Source of the DNA: CAMCHP01 sp036835325
GTDB lineage: Bacteria > Bacteroidota > Bacteroidia > Flavobacteriales_D > Sanyastnellaceae
DNA length: 64,000 bases
Assembly (NCBI GenBank): GCA_036835325.1
Contig: DAITMF010000014.1
Location: 1-64,000, forward strand
Direction: 5' to 3'
Part shown: piece by piece, positions 1 through 8,382 of the stretch
How the letters are laid out: each line of letters starts with the position of its first letter
Numbering within the stretch: the stretch's first letter is position 1
Made by a program: the position numbers and the translations under genes
Notes under the pieces: generated by a model
Told to the model about the DNA's origin: nothing
Databases searched by the model: none
Seen by the model: the letters and a program-made list of their open reading frames with translations, nothing else

Positions 1-48
1 TCAGCGAATCTCCGACCCCACTACGTAATCAATTTACGTTCTACAATC

Positions 49-654
49 ATGCGGACATACATTTCAAGTTGTCAATTGAGCGTGCGTTTAAGAGCGGGAA
101 TCAACACGAAGAAGCGATTTGACATCGAGGATGTAGAGAAGTTTTATTCGCGGTCAAGTATCCCAAAGGAACAGGCATATATCGCGAATGACAGCTTGTT
201 TGCACTCATTCTATCGCATGAAGAGTTTTTAGGTGATTCTGCCTTGGACATGGACGTCCGAAGCCATTTTCAACCCATTCAAATCCTTTTCCCCGACGAC
301 GAGGCTGACCACATTCTCTTTACCAACTGCACAGCAAAAGGCATCCAGAAGCTGGATTACAATCACGTAGGGTCTTTCAACCAATATCCGCCTCTTCCCT
401 ATTACAAGCAGCCGGTACTTTACACCCTTGAACAGTACTACGATAACATTAAGCCTGTTTACTCTGGCCAGGAAACCGGGGTTGATTTCAGTCGAAGCAA
501 GCCGATTCTTGTGCTGTGGTCTTTGAATATGAAGCGACACAGCAAAGACATGTTGGAGTATTTTCAAACATATTTTGCGTCACACGATTTGGAAGATCGT
601 GTGATCTATGTTCACAATTCATTCCTTTACGAGTTGTTTAACGAGGCTGATTGA
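49..654 (+). CDS. Hypothetical protein, possibly truncated at its 5' end by the window edge
   Basis: I do not recognise this protein. The 201 residues from the first ATG are soluble, acidic and rich in Tyr, Asp and Phe, with no signal peptide, membrane segment or catalytic motif that I can name. The frame is open without a stop from base 1 to the ATG at 49, so the gene may begin outside the window and the ATG may be internal. The next 400 bases hold repeats, so the gene stands alone here. A real gene is likely because the frame is long and the composition is protein-like; its function is unknown. Confidence 0.55.
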   Translation: MRTYISSCQLSVRLRAGINTKKRFDIEDVEKFYSRSSIPKEQAYIANDSLFALILSHEEFLGDSALDMDVRSHFQPIQILFPDDEADHILFTNCTAKGIQKLDYNHVGSFNQYPPLPYYKQPVLYTLEQYYDNIKPVYSGQETGVDFSRSKPILVLWSLNMKRHSKDMLEYFQTYFASHDLEDRVIYVHNSFLYELFNEAD

Positions 655-734
655 GCGATTGTGATCAACGGCTGAATGTTTCAACCGTTATACCGCGACG
701 CGGATTCCCCAATTGGACTGCTCGCGTGCTGTTC

Positions 735-830
735 TTTTTACAACGAAAGGCACGAAAGGCACGAAACTTATCTTACTTGCTTATCGTGCTCTGCATATCA
801 TAATGAAAGATCAAAATGCACGAAACCATC
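735..830. repeat. CACGAAA-type intergenic repeat, copy 1
   Basis: About 95 bases beginning with tandem CGAAAGGCACGAAA words, then a TTATCGTGCT word and a second AAATGCACGAAA word. The same order of words recurs at 10805-10905, and a shorter version is at 8125-8150, so this is a dispersed non-coding repeat. It occupies the gene-free stretch after the first gene. Confidence 0.7.
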
Positions 831-856
831 CGGGCTGAGAGCTCGCGTCGCTCTTT

Positions 857-1064
857 TTTTTTTAACACAGAGTTTCAGGAGTACACAGAGTATGCTGGAG
901 TTCTTGCTCTCTACTCTTGCTCGAAACTGTTTTTGGGTCGGCTTCGCCGACGATTATGGGGATTTTGGGGATTCTTGCTCGCTTTGCTCGCGGTTCTTTT
1001 TAACACAGAGTTTTAGGAGTACACAGAATAGGTTGGAGTTTCCCTCTTGCTCTCTACTCACACT
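857..1064. repeat. Direct repeat pair with AACACAGAGTTT core
   Basis: Two copies, at about 857-917 and 987-1057, share a T-run, AACACAGAGTTT, AGGAGTACACAGA, then TTGGAGTT or CTGGAGTT and CTTGCTCTCTACTC. Between them lies a small inverted repeat (TCGGC TTC GCCGA). Reading frames through this region are artefacts of the repeats. Together with the preceding CACGAAA repeat this fills 655-1074, where I see no gene. Confidence 0.65.
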
Positions 1065-1074
1065 GTATGCTGTT

Positions 1075-3114
1075 TTACCGTGCGGTATAAAACCGGTGCA
1101 TCGCCAGTACATGCGGGAAACTGATGCACGATAAAAAGACGAAAAAGGCCGCTACGGCGTCTTGGCTGAACGCTGAAAACCAACCAAGGTACAAACCGGC
1201 CAAGCCGACAGCAAACAAAGCAATCGCCCCCAAGGTGAATGGGAGGGCACTCAGGTAGAGACGTCGGTCACCGGTTGAAAAGCCGCTGCGCAGCTGCATC
1301 CAGCCGTTGATGCTGTGCTGACCAATGAAGTACACGCCAAATGCTCCCAACAAGGGCAAGTGAATGGTCAACGCCAGGGTAAGCGCACTCAGCACGATGG
1401 CGGCGCGGCGCTCAAACAGTCCCCATACCAGCGCAGCGGCTGCCAAGAGGTAGGCCACGCGCACCGCCACTTCACCATCGGGTTGAGGCAGCGCAACACC
1501 CAGCGTGCGAATGACCACAACACTTTCATCGGCATGGCCCAAAAGCACGCATCCCAGCAGGGCTGTACCCCACAGCCACGATTTGGCCGTGCGGTGCGCA
1601 GCAAGCTTCCAGTGCACCACGTCACCTTGTCCGAAGTGCCAGGCCGAGTAGGCGATGAACAGGACAAGGGCCACCGTTGGGACGATCATCCACACGGCCA
1701 GCAGCGCCAATCCGGCGCCGAGGTAGCGCAGCACAAACGCGGGGTTGACGCGGGTCTTCAACCGACGGCTCTCAAGCAAATGGTCAATGGCGCCGTGGGG
1801 GATGCCGACCACAAGCAAACCCACCGACAACACAACGGCTTGCACAACACGGTACACATCCGGCGAAGCCGAAAATAAAAACACAAGAACGATTACCGCC
1901 ACCAGTAGCGCCAAGGGCACGGCCAAGCCGGCCAAGCGCACGCGTGCATCGCGCAACCAGGCGGCGATGAACGGACGTATCGGCAAACTGAGCAAAATCG
2001 CTGCGTCTTGCGCGAGCGTGCTTTTTTCGTCAAGAAAGCGCAGCACTTTGGCGGTGGGGTTGCGGCTGAACAGGGTGGCGAAGATGGGTTTACCGAGCTC
2101 GGGCGTGCGGCGGAGGATGTCGAGCAGCAAGCGGTCGTACAATTTGAAGCGTTGCGGTGCGATTTCAAAAACGGGTTCGCGGCGGTTTTGGATGCCGTCG
2201 GCGATGGCTTCGGCCTGCAGGAACATGGTTTTGAAGGCGTAACCGGTAGAGGGTTTCACAGCTCCGGCGAGGCCGCCGATGGGGGTGACACCGGCCATCG
2301 GCGCGAGCTCAATGGGGCAGGTACTCATGGGGATGCAGCCCTGCTCATGCTCGGTGATGCGGTAGTTGCCGAAGCGTTTGGCGATGTAGTCATGCAAAAT
2401 GGGCGCGGCTTCGTCGGCCGTGAGCACCGATTCGCCAAATCGGGTGAGCTCGACCAGCAGCGTGCGCTCGCCAAAGGGCAGCACGTACATGAATTGCGTG
2501 GCGTTGAGCTGGTCGACTGAGAAATCCATCAAGTCGATGCACCCGGGAGCGGCAATCGGTGATTCGGTTTCAATGGTGTAGCCGATGAACGATTGAAGGA
2601 GGTGGGCCTGGTTGCCCGCCGTTGGTGCAAAGCGCGGCGGACGGCTATCGAACACCTGGGCGGCAGTGAACGTGGCGGTGGGTGTTTGCACGGTGACTCC
2701 GTGTTCGGTCGACGACAGACTGACGACGGCCTCGGACACCCAATCGATCTGCCTTTCAGCCACTACACTGCGCAGTGCATTGGAGACGGCCACGCCACGA
2801 ATGTGGTGGTACTGCCACGGATGGAGCGACTCAGCCGAGGCCTGTTTCATGCTGACCTGTTTCCACCGGTGGCCGATTAGGGCGTCGCAGTGCCTTACAA
2901 GCGGGTCATCGGGCTGCGCCCAAAAGCAGAAGGTTTTGTCGTTTTTGGTTTTGTCATCGGGGTCGATGACGGCGATGCGTTGGTTGTTGAGCAAGCCGCG
3001 GCGCTCCATGCTGAGCAGCAGCAGGGTTGCCGAGGCCCCGGCCCCAACGAAGAGGTAGTCGTACGCGGGGTGCGCGCTGACATGCAGTGGAGGGTGGGGC
3101 GATTTGGGTGTCAC
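1075..3114 (-). CDS. crtY-blh: Fused lycopene beta-cyclase and Brp/Blh-type beta-carotene 15,15'-dioxygenase
   Basis: This is a 679-residue fusion. Residues about 15-385 are a lycopene cyclase: the FAD-binding motif FVGAGASAT is at 22-30, and the later GGLAGAVKPSTGYAF stretch is typical of CrtY. Residues about 395-679 are a polytopic membrane domain of the Brp/Blh family, with its histidine motifs GIPHGAIDH (437-445), AWHFGQGD (491-498), FIGQHS (596-601) and SFPHVLAMH (665-673). The first half should cyclise lycopene to beta-carotene and the second should cleave beta-carotene to retinal, in or at the membrane. The start is GTG at 3114, just before the FAD-binding fold. No rhodopsin gene or other carotenoid gene is next to it. 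The two activities are family-based; the fusion is seen directly as one uninterrupted frame. Confidence 0.9.
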   Translation of the reverse strand: MTPKSPHPPLHVSAHPAYDYLFVGAGASATLLLLSMERRGLLNNQRIAVIDPDDKTKNDKTFCFWAQPDDPLVRHCDALIGHRWKQVSMKQASAESLHPWQYHHIRGVAVSNALRSVVAERQIDWVSEAVVSLSSTEHGVTVQTPTATFTAAQVFDSRPPRFAPTAGNQAHLLQSFIGYTIETESPIAAPGCIDLMDFSVDQLNATQFMYVLPFGERTLLVELTRFGESVLTADEAAPILHDYIAKRFGNYRITEHEQGCIPMSTCPIELAPMAGVTPIGGLAGAVKPSTGYAFKTMFLQAEAIADGIQNRREPVFEIAPQRFKLYDRLLLDILRRTPELGKPIFATLFSRNPTAKVLRFLDEKSTLAQDAAILLSLPIRPFIAAWLRDARVRLAGLAVPLALLVAVIVLVFLFSASPDVYRVVQAVVLSVGLLVVGIPHGAIDHLLESRRLKTRVNPAFVLRYLGAGLALLAVWMIVPTVALVLFIAYSAWHFGQGDVVHWKLAAHRTAKSWLWGTALLGCVLLGHADESVVVIRTLGVALPQPDGEVAVRVAYLLAAAALVWGLFERRAAIVLSALTLALTIHLPLLGAFGVYFIGQHSINGWMQLRSGFSTGDRRLYLSALPFTLGAIALFAVGLAGLYLGWFSAFSQDAVAAFFVFLSCISFPHVLAMHRFYTAR

Positions 3115-3163
3115 GGCTCTCGGCTAACGGGTTGAAAGCCATGACAATTTTCGGGCGTTTTTG

Positions 3164-3183
3164 TTTTAGGGGATGGATGGATG
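3164..3183 (+). repeat. T-run/GGATGGATG motif site
   Basis: TTTTAGG followed by GGATGGATGGATG. It overlaps the stop codon and last codons of the minus-strand esterase, where it encodes the terminal residues HPSIP. Confidence 0.7.
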
Positions 3184-4605
3184 AGCGCCCAGCAGAACCA
3201 CCCGGCGTTTGACCGTTTGGTTGGCAGTTTGCACGGCGATGATGTACACGCCATCGGCGAGTCCGCTGAGATTGATTGTATTGCCGAACCCTTGGCAGAC
3301 AGTGGTTCCTGACGTGTTCACCACGGTAAACGCAGCATTGTCGATGCCTTTTAGGTTAACCACGCCCGAGCTGGGATTGGGATGCACGGTGATGCGATCG
3401 GATGCATTTAGCGCATCAACGCTGCTGCCGTCAGAGCATATGGCGCCTGTGCTCACCAAGTTGGCAAAGAAGGCTGCCATTTGCGACTCGCGCAAAGCGC
3501 GGTCGTCATAGGCGTGGCAAGGATTGTCGACTTGATCGAGGCAGCTGCCTTCGCCGAAGAGGAAGTTGAAGGGGAAGTTGGGGCCGGTGAACTGGTTTTC
3601 TAGGGTATAGCCGTGGTTGTTTTCGGTGTTCCAGTTGCTGAAGGTACGGCTCCCGTAAACCATGTGCTGGTTGTTGTTGATGGCGAAGCAGTTGTAGCCG
3701 TTGGTGAAGCACCACGACAATCCCCAGTGCACACGGTTGCTGTCGATGGGCACCACGATGTCGCAGTTTTGATGAAAGGAGAAGATGGCCGGTTTGGTTT
3801 TCCCTTCGGGGATGTCGGCCAAGAGGTTGGAGAACATGCCTCCGTACATGTTGCCAATGCCCTTGATGGTGTAATTGAGGGTGGTGGGTTCGATGCTGCC
3901 ATCGATGCTGCCGAGGTCAGGCCGCGCGATGGGCATTCCGTTGGTCACCATGCCTTCGTTGTAGCTGCAGTCGCCCATGCTGGGGTGGGGAACGGGCAAA
4001 GGGTCTTGCGCGAAGGCCGCAAGCGGCTTTTCAGATTCCATGTCGAGCAAGCCCACGGCGAGTGCTACGAAGGCTCCTGCGCTTTCGCCGGCGACGAAGA
4101 CGTTGGCGGTGTCGATGTTGAATTCTTCATGACGGTTGACGAGGTAGCGGAGTGCGCCTTTGGCATCTTGCATGGCGCGGAAGTAGGAGCGGTGCCATTC
4201 GCCGCTTTCACCGGCAAACACGCAGTTGTACTCGGGGAAATTGCATTGCCAAAGGGCATCATCGGCGATGAAGCCCAGGCGGTAGTCAATGGTGGCTGTG
4301 ACGTATCCTCTGCGGGCGAAAGAGCGGCAGAGTGCCTGAATGCTGGCGTCGTCTTTGCTTCCGGCGAGCCATGCCCCACCGTGGATCAAAAGCAGCAGCG
4401 GACGCGTTTCAGCGGTTTCACCCTCACTGCATTGCGGCCAAAACACATCCATGTGGAGGTCGACGGGTGCGCCGTTGAATTTGGTGGCGCTGCCGTAGTT
4501 GACGTTGAGTAGGCTGTCGTAGTTGAACTGAAGGTCGGTAAAGTTTTGTGCTTGCATGAGCAGTGCTGAGCAGCATGCAGCAACCAGGGAGAGTGATCGA
4601 ACCAT
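3166..4605 (-). CDS. Secreted alpha/beta-hydrolase (carboxylesterase type) with T9SS sorting domain
   Basis: The start chosen is ATG 4605, which gives a short signal peptide (MVRSLSLVAACC...LLMQAQ); an upstream in-frame ATG at 4644 would spoil it. The hydrolase fold shows the oxyanion-hole motif LLIHGGAWLAG and, about 100 residues later, the nucleophile elbow GESAG, as in carboxylesterase/BD-FAE-like enzymes. The last 80 residues (VHPNPSSGVV onwards) form a T9SS type A sorting domain, so the enzyme should be exported across the outer membrane. The substrate cannot be read from sequence. The protein ends in HPSIP, residues beyond the usual end of a T9SS domain and encoded by the GGATGGATG motif. 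Confidence 0.85.
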   Translation of the reverse strand: MVRSLSLVAACCSALLMQAQNFTDLQFNYDSLLNVNYGSATKFNGAPVDLHMDVFWPQCSEGETAETRPLLLLIHGGAWLAGSKDDASIQALCRSFARRGYVTATIDYRLGFIADDALWQCNFPEYNCVFAGESGEWHRSYFRAMQDAKGALRYLVNRHEEFNIDTANVFVAGESAGAFVALAVGLLDMESEKPLAAFAQDPLPVPHPSMGDCSYNEGMVTNGMPIARPDLGSIDGSIEPTTLNYTIKGIGNMYGGMFSNLLADIPEGKTKPAIFSFHQNCDIVVPIDSNRVHWGLSWCFTNGYNCFAINNNQHMVYGSRTFSNWNTENNHGYTLENQFTGPNFPFNFLFGEGSCLDQVDNPCHAYDDRALRESQMAAFFANLVSTGAICSDGSSVDALNASDRITVHPNPSSGVVNLKGIDNAAFTVVNTSGTTVCQGFGNTINLSGLADGVYIIAVQTANQTVKRRVVLLGAHPSIP

Positions 4606-4828
4606 GGGGTAAGGCAGAGGTCGTAGGGGTTTGTTAATGACCAAATTAATCGCAAAATCGATACGTTTGACGGGAAGTGTTGGAAGATTGAAACCTTCCC
4701 ATTTTTGCTACTCTCGAAAATAAAGATTCTAGCCGTGAGAATGGGGCATACCGATAATCGCCTGTTGGATTGTGATACCCTCCATCGGCTCCGATGAAGG
4801 TAGTCTCGCCTTCGGCGGATGAGCACTG

Positions 4829-5572
4829 TCACCCTGCACTCGGATACGTTCGCCCAATCTCCAAATGGCTCACCCATTCAGGTTCGCAAACGAAGCGCAG
4901 GGTGCAGGTGGTGCGCTTGCGGTTCTCCATCCAGACGTCATAAATCGGATGTCCGTTCCACTCGGGCGACGCCAGCACTGCATACCCAAACTGCCGCAAC
5001 CACGGGTTTTTCGTCTCGTCGTGTACAACGTCGCGCATGAACCGCGATACCAACTGCGGCCACCGAACCGATGTCTTTGTGGCGGGCATTTGGCCTTCAG
5101 GAAACACCTTCGACTTGACTTCCAAGGTGGTTTCAATGAGTTGAATCGGAGCAAATTCAGGTTTGAAACGCTGCAAGAGCGCCATGAACTGCCAAAGGTA
5201 GAGTTTGGTTTGCCAGTCAGTTGTTCGCCGGTAAACGTCGGGCAAATCACAGGCATCCGCTTTCAAATCGGCGACAATCGATTTCACCAACCGGCTGTCG
5301 TTTTTGAACACCACTAAGTACTTCGCGGGGATGCCTTCGAACAGGTGCACCGCAACGGCGTTGACGGGAATTTCGGCAAAATGGTCACACAGCGTGGTGA
5401 ACACCACAACAGGTTTGTTGAGGTGTTTGCGCTCGACAAGCTGCAGCTTGCGCGCCAGCTCAGCGGCGTAGGTGTCGTACACCGACGAAATGCCCCGTTC
5501 AAGGCATTCGTCGATGGAGTTGGCACTGCTGGGCGCTTGGTGGGTGGCAGTAACGAGGTAATAGGTGCTCAT
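4829..5572 (-). CDS. Conserved hypothetical protein
   Basis: This 247-residue soluble protein is not one I recognise. It begins with a beta-strand-like MSTYYLVTATHQAP segment and is rich in Trp, Tyr and Arg in its second half, with no signal peptide or membrane helix. Its ATG overlaps the stop codon of the upstream VOC gene (ATGA at 5569-5572), so the two are translationally coupled and probably one operon. The function is unknown; the coupling suggests it works with, or is co-expressed with, the VOC protein. Confidence 0.7.
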   Translation of the reverse strand: MSTYYLVTATHQAPSSANSIDECLERGISSVYDTYAAELARKLQLVERKHLNKPVVVFTTLCDHFAEIPVNAVAVHLFEGIPAKYLVVFKNDSRLVKSIVADLKADACDLPDVYRRTTDWQTKLYLWQFMALLQRFKPEFAPIQLIETTLEVKSKVFPEGQMPATKTSVRWPQLVSRFMRDVVHDETKNPWLRQFGYAVLASPEWNGHPIYDVWMENRKRTTCTLRFVCEPEWVSHLEIGRTYPSAG

Positions 5573-5961
5573 TCGTCAGAATGCAGGCCGATCATGTTGC
5601 CCTCAGTGTCGATGATCACAGAGCAAAACCCATGATCGCCGATGGGCATCTTGCCTTGAACAACTGTGCCACCGGCGTTTTCAACGCGTGCGGTTTCAAC
5701 GGCGCAATCGCTGCAGGTAAAGTAAACCAAGGTTCCGCCGGCACCGGGTTTTGTTGCGCTCGTTTTGCAGAGGGCTCCGCTAATGTTGCTTTCGCCTTGC
5801 GCCCAAGGAAAGCTGAGCATCTCCAAATCGCCAAATTCGCCCGGTGCTTGCATGGGCACCATGTCGATTTGGAAAACCGTTTCGTAGAATTTTTGGGCTC
5901 TGGCCATGTCGTCTACGTAAATTTCAATCCAGGTAAACGGATTTTTAATCGGTGTTTTCAT
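5569..5961 (-). CDS. VOC (glyoxalase/bleomycin-resistance superfamily) protein
   Basis: The 130-residue length and fold pattern match a single two-module VOC protein: WIEIYVDDMARAQKFYETVF at the N terminus, LVYFTCSDC in the middle, and GDHGFCSVIIDTEGNMIGLHSD at the end. This is the common Bacteroidota 'PhnB-like/VOC' type whose substrate is usually unknown. There is no signal peptide. It overlaps the next gene by 4 bases and lies 25 bases after another VOC gene, so the three minus-strand genes from 6439 to 4829 are probably co-transcribed. Confidence 0.85.
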   Translation of the reverse strand: MKTPIKNPFTWIEIYVDDMARAQKFYETVFQIDMVPMQAPGEFGDLEMLSFPWAQGESNISGALCKTSATKPGAGGTLVYFTCSDCAVETARVENAGGTVVQGKMPIGDHGFCSVIIDTEGNMIGLHSDE

Positions 5962-5986
5962 CGTATTTCAGATTGTTGTATTCGGG

Positions 5987-6439
5987 TTAGTCGTTTTCAG
6001 CAGCGGTGTAGGTGACAATGTCGATACCAATGCCATTGGGGTCTTGAATGGCAAAATGCCGATCGCCCCAGGGTTCATCGTGCAGGTCAATGTGTATCTT
6101 AACGCCTTTTGCTTTTAGGTCTTGGTAGATTTGATCGACATTGTCTACTTCAAGGGTCAGGTAAACACCTTGGTGTTGGAATGCGTGTTGAAAGAGCGGT
6201 TGTTGGCTTGGATGGTTGGGTAGTAAAAAACTGATTTCCGCTTCGCGATTTGGTGTGTGCATCAAGATATAAAATTCGTTCTCAAAAGTTACACCAAATC
6301 CCAAAACGGTGGTGTAGAAGTCTTTGGTTTCAGTCAGTTTTTCGGTGATTATTCCGGCGTTGAGTTTCATGGTGGGTGCTGTTTGTGCGTGGGTTGAGGT
6401 GTATGCAAAGGCAAATGCAAGAAGGATTAAAAACTTCAT
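5987..6439 (-). CDS. VOC-family protein with an N-terminal signal peptide
   Basis: A clear signal peptide (MKFLILLAFAFAYTSTHAQ) precedes a VOC fold: MKLNAGIITEKLTETKDFY at the start and GDRHFAIQDPNGIGIDIVTY at the end. This implies a periplasmic or secreted VOC protein, which is less common than the cytoplasmic type. The ATG at 6439 is supported by a -7 promoter word on the minus strand at 6459-6466 (TAGATTTG). An internal ATG before KLNAGI would give a cytoplasmic form and cannot be excluded. Confidence 0.8.
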   Translation of the reverse strand: MKFLILLAFAFAYTSTHAQTAPTMKLNAGIITEKLTETKDFYTTVLGFGVTFENEFYILMHTPNREAEISFLLPNHPSQQPLFQHAFQHQGVYLTLEVDNVDQIYQDLKAKGVKIHIDLHDEPWGDRHFAIQDPNGIGIDIVTYTAAEND

Positions 6440-6458
6440 TGTCAGTGTGTTGTTTTGG

Positions 6459-6466
6459 CAAATCTA
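6459..6466 (-). promoter_or_regulatory. -7 promoter element for the exported VOC gene
   Basis: TAGATTTG on the minus strand fits the Bacteroidota -7 consensus TAnnTTTG, 19 bases before the ATG at 6439. No clear -33 TTG is seen. Confidence 0.5.
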
Positions 6467-6506
6467 CCCCTGTGCGAAGCGTACGCATTGTAAAAAACGG
6501 ACAAAC

Positions 6507-6815
6507 TTACCTGAACGCCTCTGACGGTGTTACACCGTAGTAGGTTTTGAAGCTTTTGATGAAATGTGCCTGGTCAAAGAATCCGACGTCAAAGTAGAGC
6601 TTATTGTCTTTCAGACTTTGTGCAGAAGGCTTTGCACGAAGAATGTACTGAAAGCGCACCACATTGCTGAATGACTTTGCCGTGGTTCCGATGTAGAAGT
6701 TGAAGATTCTCCGAAGCTGTCTCGGACTTAGTCCCGTAGTTAAGTCGTTTTCGCACGGTGAAACGCTTGGCTGAATAGGATGGTAGTGGTTTCGTAAGGT
6801 TATTGGTTTGCGCAT
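6507..6815 (-). pseudogene. AraC-type DNA-binding domain fragment
   Basis: The 102 residues cover part of the first and the whole second helix-turn-helix of an AraC/XylS DNA-binding domain (LSPRQLRRIFNFYIG, then DVGFFDQAHFIKSFKTYYGVTP). AraC-type regulators are normally 250-300 residues with an N-terminal ligand domain. Here an in-frame TAG lies a few codons upstream of the ATG and no such domain is found, so this is probably the remnant of a truncated regulator. It could instead be a functional stand-alone DNA-binding protein. It sits directly upstream of, and on the same strand as, the VOC genes. Confidence 0.6.
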
Positions 6816-7173
6816 GGTGCTGTGTCGCAGGTGAAGACCAATCTACGAACACTCTTTATTTGTGCGGATGAACGGGGTACCTGCCAATCGTCACCGCATC
6901 CGCGCAGCGAAGAATAAAAAATGAAGTTTCTCGCGCCCCATTACTCCCCATCTCCCTTCACGTATTCATCGTTGAAGTGGGTGCGTGATTTGGGTTTGGA
7001 GAATTTATCGGCGTTGTACTGGGTTGATTTCCCTTTGGGGATGGAGCGCGCGGTCAATACGCTCTTGGTAAAGCGGTTGTCATATTGGAATCAAGCAATA
7101 CAAACTCAATCGTTCTTGCATACCTTTACGAACGGCCTGTGAAATGAGCTGCCACCTGTTAAACTTGACCAAG

Positions 7174-7938
7174 ATGACAAACTGCAATTGCACCCAACCG
7201 TTTGACTTGACGCACTGGAAGCGCGCTGTGCTCATGCTTGCTGTCACCCTCTGCTCGGTGCTTGCTTTGGCGCAGTCAAGCATAACGGTAAGTACCAATG
7301 TACTATTTACAGAACCGAGGGGAGGTTTGGAGTATACCGTACCGGATGTTGGTGGCAGCCTGCGCACTACTCTTCTCTACGAGCAGCAGACATCTAAACG
7401 AATCGGCTTTTATGCCCACGGTGCGTATGGGCATAAGTGGATGTCTTTTCTATATCCGCTTTACAGCCTCTGTGCAGATCAAAACGGTCTGTACATTTGT
7501 GTTTTCACGGAGGCGATACGACAAGATAAAGTATTCGGTTTTGTTGAGACTTCATTTGGTGGAACTGTATGCTTTGGAAGAATCGTTCGCATCCGTATGG
7601 GGCCTTACCTCGCGTACAATGGCATACCAACCAATCAAAACTATATACCTGTAGATGAACAGATGTTTTATCCAGCCAGCGCGCAAGATATGTATGGGCG
7701 ACTAGAACTCGGCGGACAGGCTCAACTGTCTTTGGTTTTGCCTTTGGGTAAGCATTGGTCGATCCAAGCCAACGGTTTCTTGGCGCGATCGTTCAGCGAC
7801 TTACGAACAGACAAATGGGCCGACGCCAGAGCTTTGCTAATAAATGCAATGGGAGAGATTGATTATGTGGAAATGACCAGTAAGCGACTGATTAATCGTT
7901 ACCGTTCATTCGGGCTTTCTATCGGCTACACGTGGTGA
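7174..7938 (+). CDS. Putative outer-membrane beta-barrel protein
   Basis: A hydrophobic segment ending in ALAQ (RAVLMLAVTLCSVLALAQ) looks like a signal peptide. The remaining 220 residues alternate aromatic and small residues in beta-strand style and end in FGLSIGYTW, with the terminal aromatic typical of outer-membrane barrels. I chose ATG 7174; ATG 7144 adds ten residues, and an ATG at 7234 lies inside the signal peptide. No family name is recognised and no partner is adjacent. The codon usage looks more AT-rich than the neighbouring ftsY-rimO block. Confidence 0.6.
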   Translation: MTNCNCTQPFDLTHWKRAVLMLAVTLCSVLALAQSSITVSTNVLFTEPRGGLEYTVPDVGGSLRTTLLYEQQTSKRIGFYAHGAYGHKWMSFLYPLYSLCADQNGLYICVFTEAIRQDKVFGFVETSFGGTVCFGRIVRIRMGPYLAYNGIPTNQNYIPVDEQMFYPASAQDMYGRLELGGQAQLSLVLPLGKHWSIQANGFLARSFSDLRTDKWADARALLINAMGEIDYVEMTSKRLINRYRSFGLSIGYTW

Positions 7939-8340
7939 AGGATTCGAATTGAATCCGGGTTGAAAACGTTTCTTACTAGGGGCCATCAGCGGCAGCGCCG
8001 CTGATTTTGTGGTTCATGGGAGATTTCTTCCTTTGGGCTGTGCCGGCAGCCTGTTTTCGTTGGGGATTAATCGGAGACCATCCTTTCGGGATGGAGGAGC
8101 GGGGCGCAGTCGTACTGATGTTCTGAAAACGAAAAGCACGAAACCGTGCGTGCTGCTCTTCGCTTTGCAACCGAAACGTTTTTCGCCGGCCTCGCGCAGC
8201 CGCGTAGCGGCGGCACCTACGTAGCCACAGGCCTGCCTGTGGCAGACAGGGTTTATCCCGTCCGCGATACCCGTCCACAATGCGGCGCGTGTGCGTACCG
8301 TAAGCACCGTAGGAGCGGAGGAATATGTTATCGATTACCC
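7939..8340. repeat. Repeat island 1 (composite palindromic repeat)
   Basis: This is a gene-free stretch. It begins with a perfect 9-bp hairpin, ATCAGCGGC-AGC-GCCGCTGAT, at 7985-8005. It then carries the CACGAAA word (8128-8142) and the element CAACCGAAACGTTTTTCG followed by CCGGCCTCGCGCAGCCGCG (8168 onwards), and a TATCCCGTCC word. The same modules, in the same order, recur in the islands at 10.7-11.7 kb and 14.6-15.2 kb. Open frames here, including an apparent N-terminal extension of FtsY, are repeat artefacts. Confidence 0.75.
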
Positions 8341-8354
8341 ATCGCACCATTTCG

Positions 8355-8362
8355 TATCTTTG
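8355..8362 (+). promoter_or_regulatory. -7 promoter element of ftsY
   Basis: TATCTTTG matches the Bacteroidota -7 consensus, 20 bases before the ATG. It supports transcription starting after the repeat island and hence the start at 8383. Confidence 0.6.
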
Positions 8363-8382
8363 CAGTTCCCAACTGCTGCGAA

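Noticed and set aside
676..1134. 152-residue open frame on the + strand
   Set aside because: It lies entirely in direct repeats (its two RFFLTQSFRSTQ segments are the repeat itself) and runs into the crtY-blh 3' end; it is not a gene.
6921..7142. 73-residue open frame before the outer-membrane protein
   Set aside because: It has no recognisable motif, no promoter or family pattern, and an odd composition; kept as probably non-coding.
8146..8382. N-terminal extension of FtsY
   Set aside because: It is in repeat island 1, precedes the -7 promoter word at 8355, and does not resemble FtsY N termini.
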